Shown piece after piece: positions 31,510 through 37,652 of a DNA stretch of 37,652 bases (its first letter is position 1; every line of letters starts with the position of its first letter). Source of the DNA: an uncultured Erysipelotrichaceae bacterium (GTDB taxonomy: Bacteria > Bacillota_I > Bacilli_A > Erysipelotrichales > Coprobacillaceae); contig UPXV01000028.1 in the NCBI GenBank assembly GCA_900538465.1, forward strand, positions 1 through 37,652, in the 5' to 3' direction. The translations under genes and the position numbers were made by a program. Below the pieces are notes generated by a model. It saw nothing but the letters and a program-made list of their open reading frames with translations. It searched no databases and was not told the DNA's origin.

Positions 31510-31569
31510 ATCTCTACCTCACTTTTTAATTTTAAATATATTCTACTATACTTTCTTTATATGTTCAAA

Positions 31570-31596
31570 GAAAAAGAAAAGCTATATATACTTTTC
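31570..31596 (-). terminator. Terminator of the arsenic operon
   Basis: GAAAAG / CTTTTC (31591-31596 with 31576-31581), 9-nt loop and TTTTTCTTT on the - strand. The loop includes the arsC stop. Confidence 0.65.
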
Positions 31597-31971
31597 TAAT
31601 TCTTTGACTTTCTTTTCTATTTGTAGGATAACACTTTGAAATGCTTTATCATCTTTTCCAGTCGGATCTTCTAATCCCCAATTCTCATCAAAATCTTTAC
31701 CAATATAAGGACAAGTTACTTGACATCCCATTGAAATGACTATATCTGGTGTAGGAATATCTGTCATGAGTTTACTATATTGAGTCTTTTCCATATCAAT
31801 ATCATACATTTTCTTAATTAAGCGTACTGCATCTTGATTGATTTGAGGTTTTAATTGTGTGCCACATGAGTAGAAATCAAAATATTGTGAAAGAAACTTT
31901 TTTCCTAATGCTTCAGCTATTTGAGAACGACATGAATTATGCACACATACAAACGCAATTTTCTTTTTCAC
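31582..31971 (-). CDS. arsC: Arsenate reductase, thioredoxin-coupled, low-molecular-weight phosphatase fold (129 aa)
   Basis: Reduces arsenate to arsenite. P-loop CVHNSCRSQ (Cys9-x5-Arg15) and the redox pair Cys83 and Cys87 (MGCQVTCPY) form the three-cysteine relay of the S. aureus ArsC type; in that enzyme the pair is spaced six residues apart, here three, so the loop differs. The start is GTG (31971-31969), one base after the stop of the thioredoxin-like gene, so translation is likely coupled. Last gene of the arsR-arsP-like operon. Confidence 0.92.
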   Translation of the reverse strand: MKKKIAFVCVHNSCRSQIAEALGKKFLSQYFDFYSCGTQLKPQINQDAVRLIKKMYDIDMEKTQYSKLMTDIPTPDIVISMGCQVTCPYIGKDFDENWGLEDPTGKDDKAFQSVILQIEKKVKELEKYI

Positions 31972-31972
31972 A

Positions 31973-32299
31973 TTAAAATCCTACCTTTAATAAAATATCT
32001 TTAATTTCATCACAACTTAAAACTTTACCAAACGTTACAACTTGTCCATCAACAACCAAGGCAGGCGTTGACATAACACCATAAGTTGCTATGGTGGAAA
32101 AATCACTGACATGTTCAATACTTTCTTCTTTTCCTAATTGTTGTAAAGCTTCTTTTGTATTCTTTTCTAATGTCATACATTTTTGACATCCTGATCCCAA
32201 TACTTTAATTCTTGCACCTGTCTTTTGTAAATCAATAGCTTTTTCTAATGATTCTTGTTCACATGAACAACATGTTTTCTTTTTCTTAAATAAACTCAT
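31973..32299 (-). CDS. Thioredoxin-family (redox-active disulfide) protein (108 aa)
   Basis: VLGSGCQKCMTLEKN contains a CxxC active site (CQKC) in a small thioredoxin-like fold, with the cis-Pro motif MSTPALVVDG. The basic N-terminus is followed by a cysteine group (KKKKTCCSCEQ), an extra C-C-x-C possibly for metal or arsenite. Start at 32299 follows AGAGGTAAG; an ATG 19 codons upstream lies in the previous gene. It may reduce ArsC or hand arsenic to the permease. This small family typically accompanies ArsP/DUF318 permeases. Confidence 0.85.
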   Translation of the reverse strand: MSLFKKKKTCCSCEQESLEKAIDLQKTGARIKVLGSGCQKCMTLEKNTKEALQQLGKEESIEHVSDFSTIATYGVMSTPALVVDGQVVTFGKVLSCDEIKDILLKVGF

Positions 32300-32303
32300 T
32301 TTC

Positions 32304-32567
32304 TTACCTCTTTTCATATTCAAATTTTGAAACAACTTGAAGATATGTGAAATCATCTTCTTTAGGAATAACCCTCATCCACTTCTTTTCAAGATATTCA
32401 TTGATAAGATGAATAATATCTTCTACTGGATAAGATTTTCCATCTTGTTTTAATCTTAATCCTGCACATGTACATGCACCAATAGAATGAATAGAATACT
32501 CAATTCCATTATCTTTTAATAACTGATTTATTTCCACTAACATATTAAAATGAACAACATTAGCCAT
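32304..32567 (-). CDS. Unknown small protein of the arsenic operon with a CxC motif (87 aa)
   Basis: Not recognised as a named family. MANVVHFNMLVEINQLLKDN (start) is followed by SIHSIGACTCAGLRL, a Cys-x-Cys that could bind arsenite or a soft metal, then PVEDIIHLINEYLEKKWMRV. Start at 32567 has AAGTGG upstream; the ATG at 32591 overlaps the permease stop and has no ribosome binding site. Its location between the permease and the thioredoxin-like protein, 4 bp from the latter, implies a role in arsenic handling, for example as a chaperone or adapter. Confidence 0.7.
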   Translation of the reverse strand: MANVVHFNMLVEINQLLKDNGIEYSIHSIGACTCAGLRLKQDGKSYPVEDIIHLINEYLEKKWMRVIPKEDDFTYLQVVSKFEYEKR

Positions 32568-32590
32568 ATTAACCACTTTCCCTTCTTTCA

Positions 32591-33586
32591 TTAAAACATA
32601 AACGAGAAAATATTAAACAAATATCCTACAAAAATAATACCAATTGTTACAATACTCACAAAAACAACCATTAATTTTCTTTTTACAACCTTTGATAACA
32701 TAATCATAGATGGTAAAGATAAAGTTGTCACTGCCATCATAAAAGCCAAAACTGTTCCTAGTCCCGCTCCTTTGATAAGTAAACTTTCAGCCACAGGAAT
32801 CGTTCCAAAAATATCAGCATACATGGGAATACCAACGATTGTAGCCAGTGGAACCGAATAAATTTGGTTACCACCTAGTACAGATTCAATAATATGTTCA
32901 GGTATAAAGTTATGGATAACAGCCCCTATTCCTACTCCAATCACAATATAAATAGCCACTTTTTTCACTGTTTGAATCACTTGATCTTTAGCATAATCAA
33001 ATCTTTCTTTAACTGTGAGTTCTACTGATTGAATTTCTGTATTTTCTATCTTTTTTACAAAATCTGCTACTTGATCTTCCATATGAAACTTTTCAATCAA
33101 GGTTCCTCCAATCACTGCAATAATCAATCCCACAATGACATAAACAACTGCAATTTTCCATCCAAATATACTCATCAACAAAACCAACGATCCTAAATCC
33201 ACCATTGGAGATGAAATAAGAAATGAGAACGTAACACCTAGAGGCAATCCTGCACTTGTAAAACCTATAAATATTGGTATTGATGAACAACTACAAAATG
33301 GTGTTACTGTTCCTAGTAACGCTCCAATTAAATTGGCTAAAAAGCCATCAAACTTTCCAATAATCTTCTTGCTTCTTTCTGGTGGAAAGTAACTTTGAAT
33401 ATAAGAGATAATAAATATCAAGATCATTAATAAAATAAATATTTTAATTGTATCATAGATAAAAAATTGTAATGCTTCACCAAATTGACCTTGAATCCCT
33501 ATTTTCTCCAAAATATATCCAATCAATTGATTGATCCATTTCATCCCTAAAATTTGATTCTGTATAAATAATCCTATTTTTTCCAT
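32591..33586 (-). CDS. ArsP/DUF318 family permease (331 aa)
   Basis: Two-part permease (PF03773) with about eight membrane helices. The hallmark TPFCSCSSIPIFIGF (about 95-109) holds the cysteine pair; LISSPMVDLGSL and a second-half YADIFGTIPVAESLL complete the pattern. Characterised ArsP exports trivalent organoarsenicals such as methylarsenite. A cytoplasmic loop (about 168-205) is charged. Start follows AAGGAGG. An ArsR-type operator at 33600-33615 lies directly upstream. With arsC in the operon, inorganic arsenite might also be a cargo, but that is inference. Confidence 0.88.
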   Translation of the reverse strand: MEKIGLFIQNQILGMKWINQLIGYILEKIGIQGQFGEALQFFIYDTIKIFILLMILIFIISYIQSYFPPERSKKIIGKFDGFLANLIGALLGTVTPFCSCSSIPIFIGFTSAGLPLGVTFSFLISSPMVDLGSLVLLMSIFGWKIAVVYVIVGLIIAVIGGTLIEKFHMEDQVADFVKKIENTEIQSVELTVKERFDYAKDQVIQTVKKVAIYIVIGVGIGAVIHNFIPEHIIESVLGGNQIYSVPLATIVGIPMYADIFGTIPVAESLLIKGAGLGTVLAFMMAVTTLSLPSMIMLSKVVKRKLMVVFVSIVTIGIIFVGYLFNIFSFMF

Positions 33587-33599
33587 AAGACCTCCTTAT

Positions 33600-33615
33600 A
33601 TCGATAAATATCGAT
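33600..33615. promoter_or_regulatory. ArsR-type operator 1 (before the permease)
   Basis: Perfect inverted repeat ATCGATA-AA-TATCGAT, 14 bp before the permease start. It nearly repeats at 33975-33990. Confidence 0.8.
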
Positions 33616-33629
33616 TTATATTTTTTTAT

Positions 33630-33654
33630 TATAGTCGTCTATAAGACGACTATA
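33630..33654. other. Hairpin after arsR
   Basis: 11-bp perfect stem TATAGTCGTCT / AGACGACTATA (33630-33640 and 33644-33654). On the - strand it is followed by A-rich rather than T-rich sequence, so it is not a typical terminator of arsR; it may slow decay or reduce read-through into the permease gene. Confidence 0.5.
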
Positions 33655-33928
33655 TTTCTTTAACTTTTTGTAAATACTCTATTGCATATTGCATTCCTTC
33701 TTCTGATAGAGAGTAGTGCGACCATTTCCCATCTTTTCTGACATCAACAACATGAGCAGTTGACAATATTTTCATATGATGTGATAAAGTTGATTGACTG
33801 ACATCTAATATTTCTAATAACTTACATGCACAATGTTCTCCATGTTTTAAAATATCTAAAATTCTTAGTCTATTTGGATCACAAAAAGCTTTGAATATCT
33901 TTGCTTCTTTGTCATAATCTTTTTCCAT
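33650..33928 (-). CDS. arsR: ArsR/SmtB family metalloregulator (92 aa)
   Basis: Winged helix: ALPNRLRIL-like start FCDPNRLRILDIL, sensor motif GEHCACKLLEIL (Cys-x-Cys in the first recognition segment, the arsenite/metal site of ArsR type), and SQSTLSHHMKILSTAHVV as the DNA-reading helix. Start follows GAGGTGATGAG. Binding of As(III) would release it from the two nearly identical operators, one over its own promoter and one before the permease. Confidence 0.93.
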   Translation of the reverse strand: MEKDYDKEAKIFKAFCDPNRLRILDILKHGEHCACKLLEILDVSQSTLSHHMKILSTAHVVDVRKDGKWSHYSLSEEGMQYAIEYLQKVKEI

Positions 33929-33960
33929 CTCATCACCTCATATCTATATTCTTCGATATG

Positions 33961-33989
33961 ATTATACCAAACATATCGATAAATATCAA
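33961..33989 (-). promoter_or_regulatory. arsR promoter
   Basis: TTGATA (33989-33984), exactly 17 bp, extended -10 TGGTATAAT (TATAAT at 33966-33961), all on the - strand. The operator 33975-33990 covers the -35 and half of the spacer. Confidence 0.85.
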
Positions 33990-33990
33990 T
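33975..33990. promoter_or_regulatory. ArsR-type operator 2 (autoregulation)
   Basis: ATCGATA-AA-TATCAAT, a one-base variant of the operator at 33600-33615, overlapping the arsR -35. Confidence 0.8.
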
Positions 33991-33997
33991 GTGTTTT

Positions 33998-34017
33998 ATA
34001 AAAAGAACTTCTTTTTT
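33998..34017 (-). terminator. Possible terminator of the DUF2695 operon
   Basis: AAAAAG and CTTTTT arms separated by five bases, with T-rich ends. Weak, low-GC hairpin. Confidence 0.35.
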
Positions 34018-34046
34018 AATACTTTTCAATTTTATATGTTTTTCTA

Positions 34047-34337
34047 TTATTCAATATCATAATCCTCATAACAATTCAATAAGACTTCACAATCACAATA
34101 TCCGCCCATCTCTTCCATTTCATTGAGAATATCTTCTATTCTATCTTGTGGTTGATTGTTACTCAACCATTGTTTTGTATGCATGCGTGTATGCTGACAT
34201 GGTGTTTTTTCTAACTGTGCTTCTAAATAGATGAACAATTTTTCGACTTCATCTTTACTTAAAAGATATTCTTTCTTTTGAGATGTTTTCCATTCCCTCA
34301 TTAATAACTTCTTTTCTTCCTTTGTTAACTTTTTCAT
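34047..34337 (-). CDS. DUF2695 family protein (96 aa)
   Basis: The C-terminal half has the family pattern: TPCQHTRMHTKQWL (Cys-x-His-Thr), a linker with DRIEDILNEMEEMGG and GGYCDCEVLLNCYED. The cysteines and histidines probably bind zinc. The N-terminus is basic and helical (KKLTKEEKKLLMREWK). Function of the family is unknown. Start at 34337 follows GAGGAAAAGT; an ATG 18 bp upstream overlaps the preceding gene. It directly follows the membrane protein gene, so both are probably co-transcribed. Confidence 0.8.
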   Translation of the reverse strand: MKKLTKEEKKLLMREWKTSQKKEYLLSKDEVEKLFIYLEAQLEKTPCQHTRMHTKQWLSNNQPQDRIEDILNEMEEMGGYCDCEVLLNCYEDYDIE

Positions 34338-34354
34338 ACTTTTCCTCACGTTCA

Positions 34355-34933
34355 TTAACTATGTATTTCAACAAGACAATAATCATTCTTATAATGTATC
34401 TTAAACCAAATATCTCCATAGTTGTAACTTTTTACTGTATAAGGATTATAGCTTAACTTTGGTTTTTCTTTGAAATTAACAATTTCATCTACTATTTTCA
34501 ATATTTTATTTTCATTAGTACTTTTCACAATATAAAGATCTCTATTTGCAATCATCATGCTTTTTATATGTGGTTTATCTATATTCTTTGAATAATCAAT
34601 TTTTGTATAATCAGAAATATTTAATACTACTGTTTTTGTATAACCATATGCACCAGATAGAAATTCAATTGTATTCCATGCATATTTTGAAATACCTGAC
34701 AAAATCACACATATTATGCCAATTATAAGAAGATTTTTCTTAATATCATCCCAAGCTTGTTCTCTATTTCTACATTGTATATATTTGTACAAATAGTAAC
34801 CAAACCCTATCAATGGAATAATAAATAATACGGATAAAAATCTTGCTTTGAATAATTGATAAATGTATAAACAACAAAGTAAAATTGATATAAGAAAGGT
34901 CATATCAATAACTGAATTTTTTTGATGGTTCAT
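34355..34933 (-). CDS. Unknown membrane protein (192 aa)
   Basis: Not recognised. Three hydrophobic helices in the first half (about 10-27, 31-50 and 67-87), then a soluble, Tyr/Lys-rich domain (about 95-192: SDYTKIDYSKNID, LYIVKSTNENKIL, GDIWFKIHYKNDYCLVEIHS). The soluble part looks like a small beta domain outside or inside the membrane; topology is not clear. Start at 34933 (fourth codon of the open frame) is preferred, as AAAGGA lies 9 nt before it. In operon with the DUF2695 gene. Base composition is slightly more AT-rich than its neighbours. Confidence 0.6.
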   Translation of the reverse strand: MNHQKNSVIDMTFLISILLCCLYIYQLFKARFLSVLFIIPLIGFGYYLYKYIQCRNREQAWDDIKKNLLIIGIICVILSGISKYAWNTIEFLSGAYGYTKTVVLNISDYTKIDYSKNIDKPHIKSMMIANRDLYIVKSTNENKILKIVDEIVNFKEKPKLSYNPYTVKSYNYGDIWFKIHYKNDYCLVEIHS

Positions 34934-35134
34934 ATTATTCATTCCTTTTGTATGATATTTCTACTATTAATATACCATAATATACTTTTTTGTCACATTA
35001 TATTTAATTTCTCTGCACAATCATTTCTATAAACTATCTTAATTAAAGAATCATAATATCAACATTATCTCATAACCAATCATATTTGTTTTTCATAATA
35101 AGAAAAACCAAATTCTACGCCTCATCGTCTATGC

Positions 35135-35140
35135 TATAAT
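35135..35140 (+). promoter_or_regulatory. Promoter -10 of the MFS gene
   Basis: Extended -10 TGCTATAAT with TATAAT at 35135-35140. Transcription would start near 35147, downstream of a GTG (35141) that otherwise opens the frame, so the start at 35174 is used. Confidence 0.65.
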
Positions 35141-35173
35141 GTGAGCGTAAATTTATGGAGTGGAGGGGAAAAT

Positions 35174-36358
35174 ATGAAAACTTTACAAATGAAGTATAAT
35201 GTATTGCATATCTTATTTTGGTTTTCATATTTATCTATTTATGGATATGTTGCTGTATTCTTACAATATCGAGGTTTATCGAATACTGATATAGGTATTG
35301 TGACTGGTGCAGGTGCTATTTTTTCTATATTTCTATCTCCTTTTGTTTCTTCTTTAATTACTAAAATAAAATCTTTAACAATTAAAAAATTAACTTTTAT
35401 TCTTTATATTTTGATGTTTGGTTTATTTATGTGTTTAATATTTTTATCTCTTCCTGTTGTTTTGATTATGATTTTTTATATTGGTTTATTAAGTTTAGTT
35501 GTTTCCATTGTTCCTTTTTTATCTATGATTTGTATGAATTATTTAAAGGCTGGTCAATATATTAATTTTGGTTTATCTAGAGGTTTAGGATCTGTTTCAT
35601 ATGCTACTGGTGCTGTACTTGTTGGACAACTTATTGATTTTATAAATCCAACTGTTATTGGATATGTTCATTTTATTTCAAGTATTCTTTTGCTTGTATT
35701 ACTTTTTTCCATGCCTGATTATAAAATTGAAGAAAATAATCAACAAGAAAACAAATCAAATGTATTAACAATCATAAAAAATTATAAAACATTTTTCATT
35801 ATTCTTGTTGCATTTTCATTTATGTTTTCAGCTTCTACATCTTTATCAACATATTTAATTAATATTGTCAAGAATCTGGGTGGAAATACATCTTTATATG
35901 GAATTGCTATATTTTGTATGGCTGCAAGTGAAATGCCTGTGATGTCTATAACTCATCGTTTATTAAAGAAATACAATGCTGAGACACTTATTCTCGTGGC
36001 TTCTGGATTTTATATTTTAAGAAATTTTACAATCTGTTTAGCACCATCTCTGCCAATCTTACTTATTGGAATGATGCTTCAAGGTTTCTCATATGGTTTA
36101 TTTACTGCAACAATTACTTATTATGTTAATGATTATTTGAAACAAAAAGATCAAATGATGGGACAAACAATGATTGGGATGATGTCAACTGGATTAGGTT
36201 CTGCTATTGGTAATATCTTTGGTGGAGTTTTACAAGATGCTTTAGGTCTTGGTAGTATGTTGATTTTTTCAGGTGCTATGACTCTTATTGGATTTGTGAT
36301 AATGTTTATAACACTCATTAAAAAGATTGGAATAAGGTCAAAAAGATTTATGGATTAA
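35174..36358 (+). CDS. Major facilitator superfamily transporter, LacY-like (MFS_1_like) (394 aa)
   Basis: Twelve predicted membrane helices in two halves, with the central loop KIEENNQQENKSN (about 182-194). The N-terminus ILFWFSYLSIYGYVAVFLQY and the following GLSNTDIGIV resemble the nucleoside/oligosaccharide symporter branch (MFS_1_like) rather than drug exporters; the usual A-motif between TM2 and TM3 is degenerate (SSLITKIKS). The start ATG 35174 follows GGAGGGGAAA. Substrate unknown. Transcribed alone on the + strand. Confidence 0.85.
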   Translation: MKTLQMKYNVLHILFWFSYLSIYGYVAVFLQYRGLSNTDIGIVTGAGAIFSIFLSPFVSSLITKIKSLTIKKLTFILYILMFGLFMCLIFLSLPVVLIMIFYIGLLSLVVSIVPFLSMICMNYLKAGQYINFGLSRGLGSVSYATGAVLVGQLIDFINPTVIGYVHFISSILLLVLLFSMPDYKIEENNQQENKSNVLTIIKNYKTFFIILVAFSFMFSASTSLSTYLINIVKNLGGNTSLYGIAIFCMAASEMPVMSITHRLLKKYNAETLILVASGFYILRNFTICLAPSLPILLIGMMLQGFSYGLFTATITYYVNDYLKQKDQMMGQTMIGMMSTGLGSAIGNIFGGVLQDALGLGSMLIFSGAMTLIGFVIMFITLIKKIGIRSKRFMD

Positions 36359-36359
36359 C

Positions 36360-36425
36360 TTACAAATTAACCTCTATCTTTTTAACTTTTCCATCTTTAT
36401 CAGTAATATAACCATCTAAACTCAT
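36360..36425 (-). pseudogene. Possible coding relic of 21 residues
   Basis: The intergenic region 36359-36565 contains a short open stretch, MSLDGYITDKDGKVKKIEVNL (21 residues, first 20: MSLDGYITDKDGKVKKIEVN), ending TAA. It has protein-like composition but no ribosome binding site. It may be the decayed C-terminus of an older gene. The rest of this region (about 36426-36540) shows nothing but AT-rich sequence before the next gene's ribosome binding site. Confidence 0.2.
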
Positions 36426-36565
36426 TATAATAAATAATATATTTAGCTAATTTTCTTACGTCAAATGTAGTTTTTTTATTTCTTTAATTTATTTATATTT
36501 CTTCAATAGATATCAATGCAAGAAATGTGTATAATAAACTATGTATTATTAACAGGAGGTTTTTT

Positions 36566-37652
36566 ATGTTACTTGAACAAATAAATTCTGATTTACTGAC
36601 TTTAGCTAGAGAATCTGACACAGTTTTACATGATATCTACGAAAAAATTGACTCTATTTGTCTCATAAATTCTAATCGAATCTTATCTGCTTTTATTGAA
36701 AATCAAGTTTCTTACTCTGATTTTAGTGATATCAATGGTTATGGAAACTATGATGAGGGAAGAAATAAGATTGAAAAGATTTTTGCAACTGTTCTGGGTT
36801 GTGAGGATGCTTTAGTACGTCCTCAAATTATGAGTGGAACAAATGCTTTATACATTACTCTCTCTGCCTTGTTAAAACATGGTGACACTATGATTTCATT
36901 GTCTGGGGTTCCTTACGATTCACTTCAAGAAATGATTGGAATAAGTGGAAATTCAAGTCAATCGCTAAAAGCTGCTGGAGTGAAGTATGAACAAATCGAA
37001 TTAATTAATGATGATTTCGATGATCAAACAATCATTGAACGTTTAAAAGAAAATAATGTTAAATTAGTTGAAATTCAAAGATCTAGAGGTTATTCACATC
37101 GTAAGTCGTTATCAATAGAAAAGATTGAACGAATCATTAAAAAGATTCGTGAAGTCAATGATAAAGTCATTATTATGGTAGATAATTGTTATGGTGAATT
37201 GGTAGAAACTAAAGAGCCAGGACATGTTGGTGCTGATATTGTTGTTGGATCTTTAATGAAAAACCTTGGTGGCGGGATTGCTCCAACTGGAGGATATATA
37301 GCCGGTAATCAAGATTTAGTTTATATGGTAGCTGAAAGATTAACAGCTCCAGGAATAGGAAGAGATTTAGGAGCTAATTTCAATTTAAATAATGCTTTTT
37401 TTAAAGGTATTTTTATGGCACCTAATGCCGTAAAAAATGCATTAAAGACTGCTATATTTACAGCTTATATGTTGGAAAAACTAGAATATTCAAATGTATC
37501 TCCCCGCTATGATGAACCACGAACTGACATTATTCAAACATTGGAACTTAAATCTAAGGAGAATTTAGTAAACTTTACTCAAGGTATTCAGCAAAGCAGT
37601 CCGATTGATTCATTTGTCCATGTTTTACCAGCTCCAATGCCAGGTTATCCTT
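36566..37652 (+). CDS. PLP-dependent enzyme of the methionine gamma-lyase / aluminium resistance family, 3' end outside the window
   Basis: The 362 codons present are open and unbroken. Fold-type I PLP features: substrate segment NGYGNYDEGRNKIEKIFA, RPQIMSGTNALYITLSALLK (cofactor-phosphate loop), VDNCYGELVE (Asp that pairs with the pyridine nitrogen) and the Schiff-base lysine in GSLMKNLGGGIAPTGGYIAG. The family (PF06838, B. subtilis YnbB type) is annotated methionine gamma-lyase or aluminium resistance protein; cysteine/methionine cleavage is likely, but not proven for this branch. ATG follows AGGAGG at 36554-36559. Only the last 50 or so residues seem missing. Confidence 0.9.
   Translation, partial: MLLEQINSDLLTLARESDTVLHDIYEKIDSICLINSNRILSAFIENQVSYSDFSDINGYGNYDEGRNKIEKIFATVLGCEDALVRPQIMSGTNALYITLSALLKHGDTMISLSGVPYDSLQEMIGISGNSSQSLKAAGVKYEQIELINDDFDDQTIIERLKENNVKLVEIQRSRGYSHRKSLSIEKIERIIKKIREVNDKVIIMVDNCYGELVETKEPGHVGADIVVGSLMKNLGGGIAPTGGYIAGNQDLVYMVAERLTAPGIGRDLGANFNLNNAFFKGIFMAPNAVKNALKTAIFTAYMLEKLEYSNVSPRYDEPRTDIIQTLELKSKENLVNFTQGIQQSSPIDSFVHVLPAPMPGYP

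Noticed and set aside
34943..35134. Regulatory RNA or hidden gene in the 190-bp gap before the MFS gene
   Set aside because: No open frame with initiation signals, no stable hairpin and no known riboswitch pattern could be seen; the sequence is plain AT-rich DNA.

Overview
The window is AT-rich, gene-dense bacterial DNA with Shine-Dalgarno-led genes, TTGACA/TATAAT-type promoters and short U-tailed hairpin terminators. This suits a low-GC member of the Bacillota. The mix of a choloylglycine-hydrolase family enzyme, cellobiose/lactose-type PTS permease, RpiR and ROK proteins, a PF09820-type AAA-ATPase and an Rpn-type nuclease suggests an anaerobic gut lineage such as Erysipelotrichia/Coprobacillaceae; this is inferred from gene content, not from a marker gene. 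TGA works as a stop here: two genes end in ATGA start/stop overlaps. No rRNA, tRNA, CRISPR array or intact insertion sequence was recognised, and no gene-free stretch exceeds 300 bases.

Layout. 1-172: 5' end of an Rpn-family nuclease/transposase-like gene running off the window, with its ribosome binding site inside a hairpin. 276-2039: TetR regulator and two small membrane proteins sharing an FHLVP motif, with two identical 13-bp palindromic operators. 2104-3936: Gfo/Idh/MocA oxidoreductase, then an XRE-regulator/small membrane protein pair. 4011-6170: two tandem HAD phosphatases and a BCP-type peroxiredoxin. 6233-14999: a tightly coupled catabolic operon, read right to left: FAD oxidoreductase 1, ion-transporter-superfamily permease, HyuA-like hydantoinase/oxoprolinase, ImmA/IrrE-like zincin, FAD oxidoreductase 2, ROK kinase, followed by an RpiR regulator. 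It has a strong promoter with a near-perfect cre (CcpA) site, and its first gene appears to start with AUA. This is the best candidate here for an undescribed system.

15062-20028: small conserved protein, AAA-ATPase/PD-(D/E)XK protein, SRAP (YedK/HMCES-like), a possible nuclease-fold protein, murB, and an Fe-S uracil-DNA glycosylase. 20061-22722: PTS EIIC plus a stand-alone RarA/MgsA C-terminal-like protein, divergent from an RpiR regulator. 22780-25653: CmpB-like membrane protein, then an operon of divergent peptide deformylase, divergent Nramp transporter and TPR protein. 25671-28417: penicillin-V-acylase-like Ntn hydrolase divergent from an HxlR regulator, and a DUF401 transporter. 28526-31509: membrane diguanylate cyclase and an RlmI-type methyltransferase. 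31570-33990: arsenic operon (arsR, ArsP-type permease, small CxC protein, thioredoxin-like protein, arsC) with two ArsR-type operators. 34047-37652: DUF2695 protein, unknown membrane protein, MFS transporter, and a truncated PLP enzyme of the methionine gamma-lyase/aluminium-resistance family.

A theme across the window: three single genes (the AAA-ATPase/nuclease, the diguanylate cyclase and the CmpB-like protein) are each bracketed by near-identical short direct repeats. Each repeat carries the 3' end or terminator of a neighbouring gene, as if single genes had been inserted at gene ends with duplication of the target's tail.
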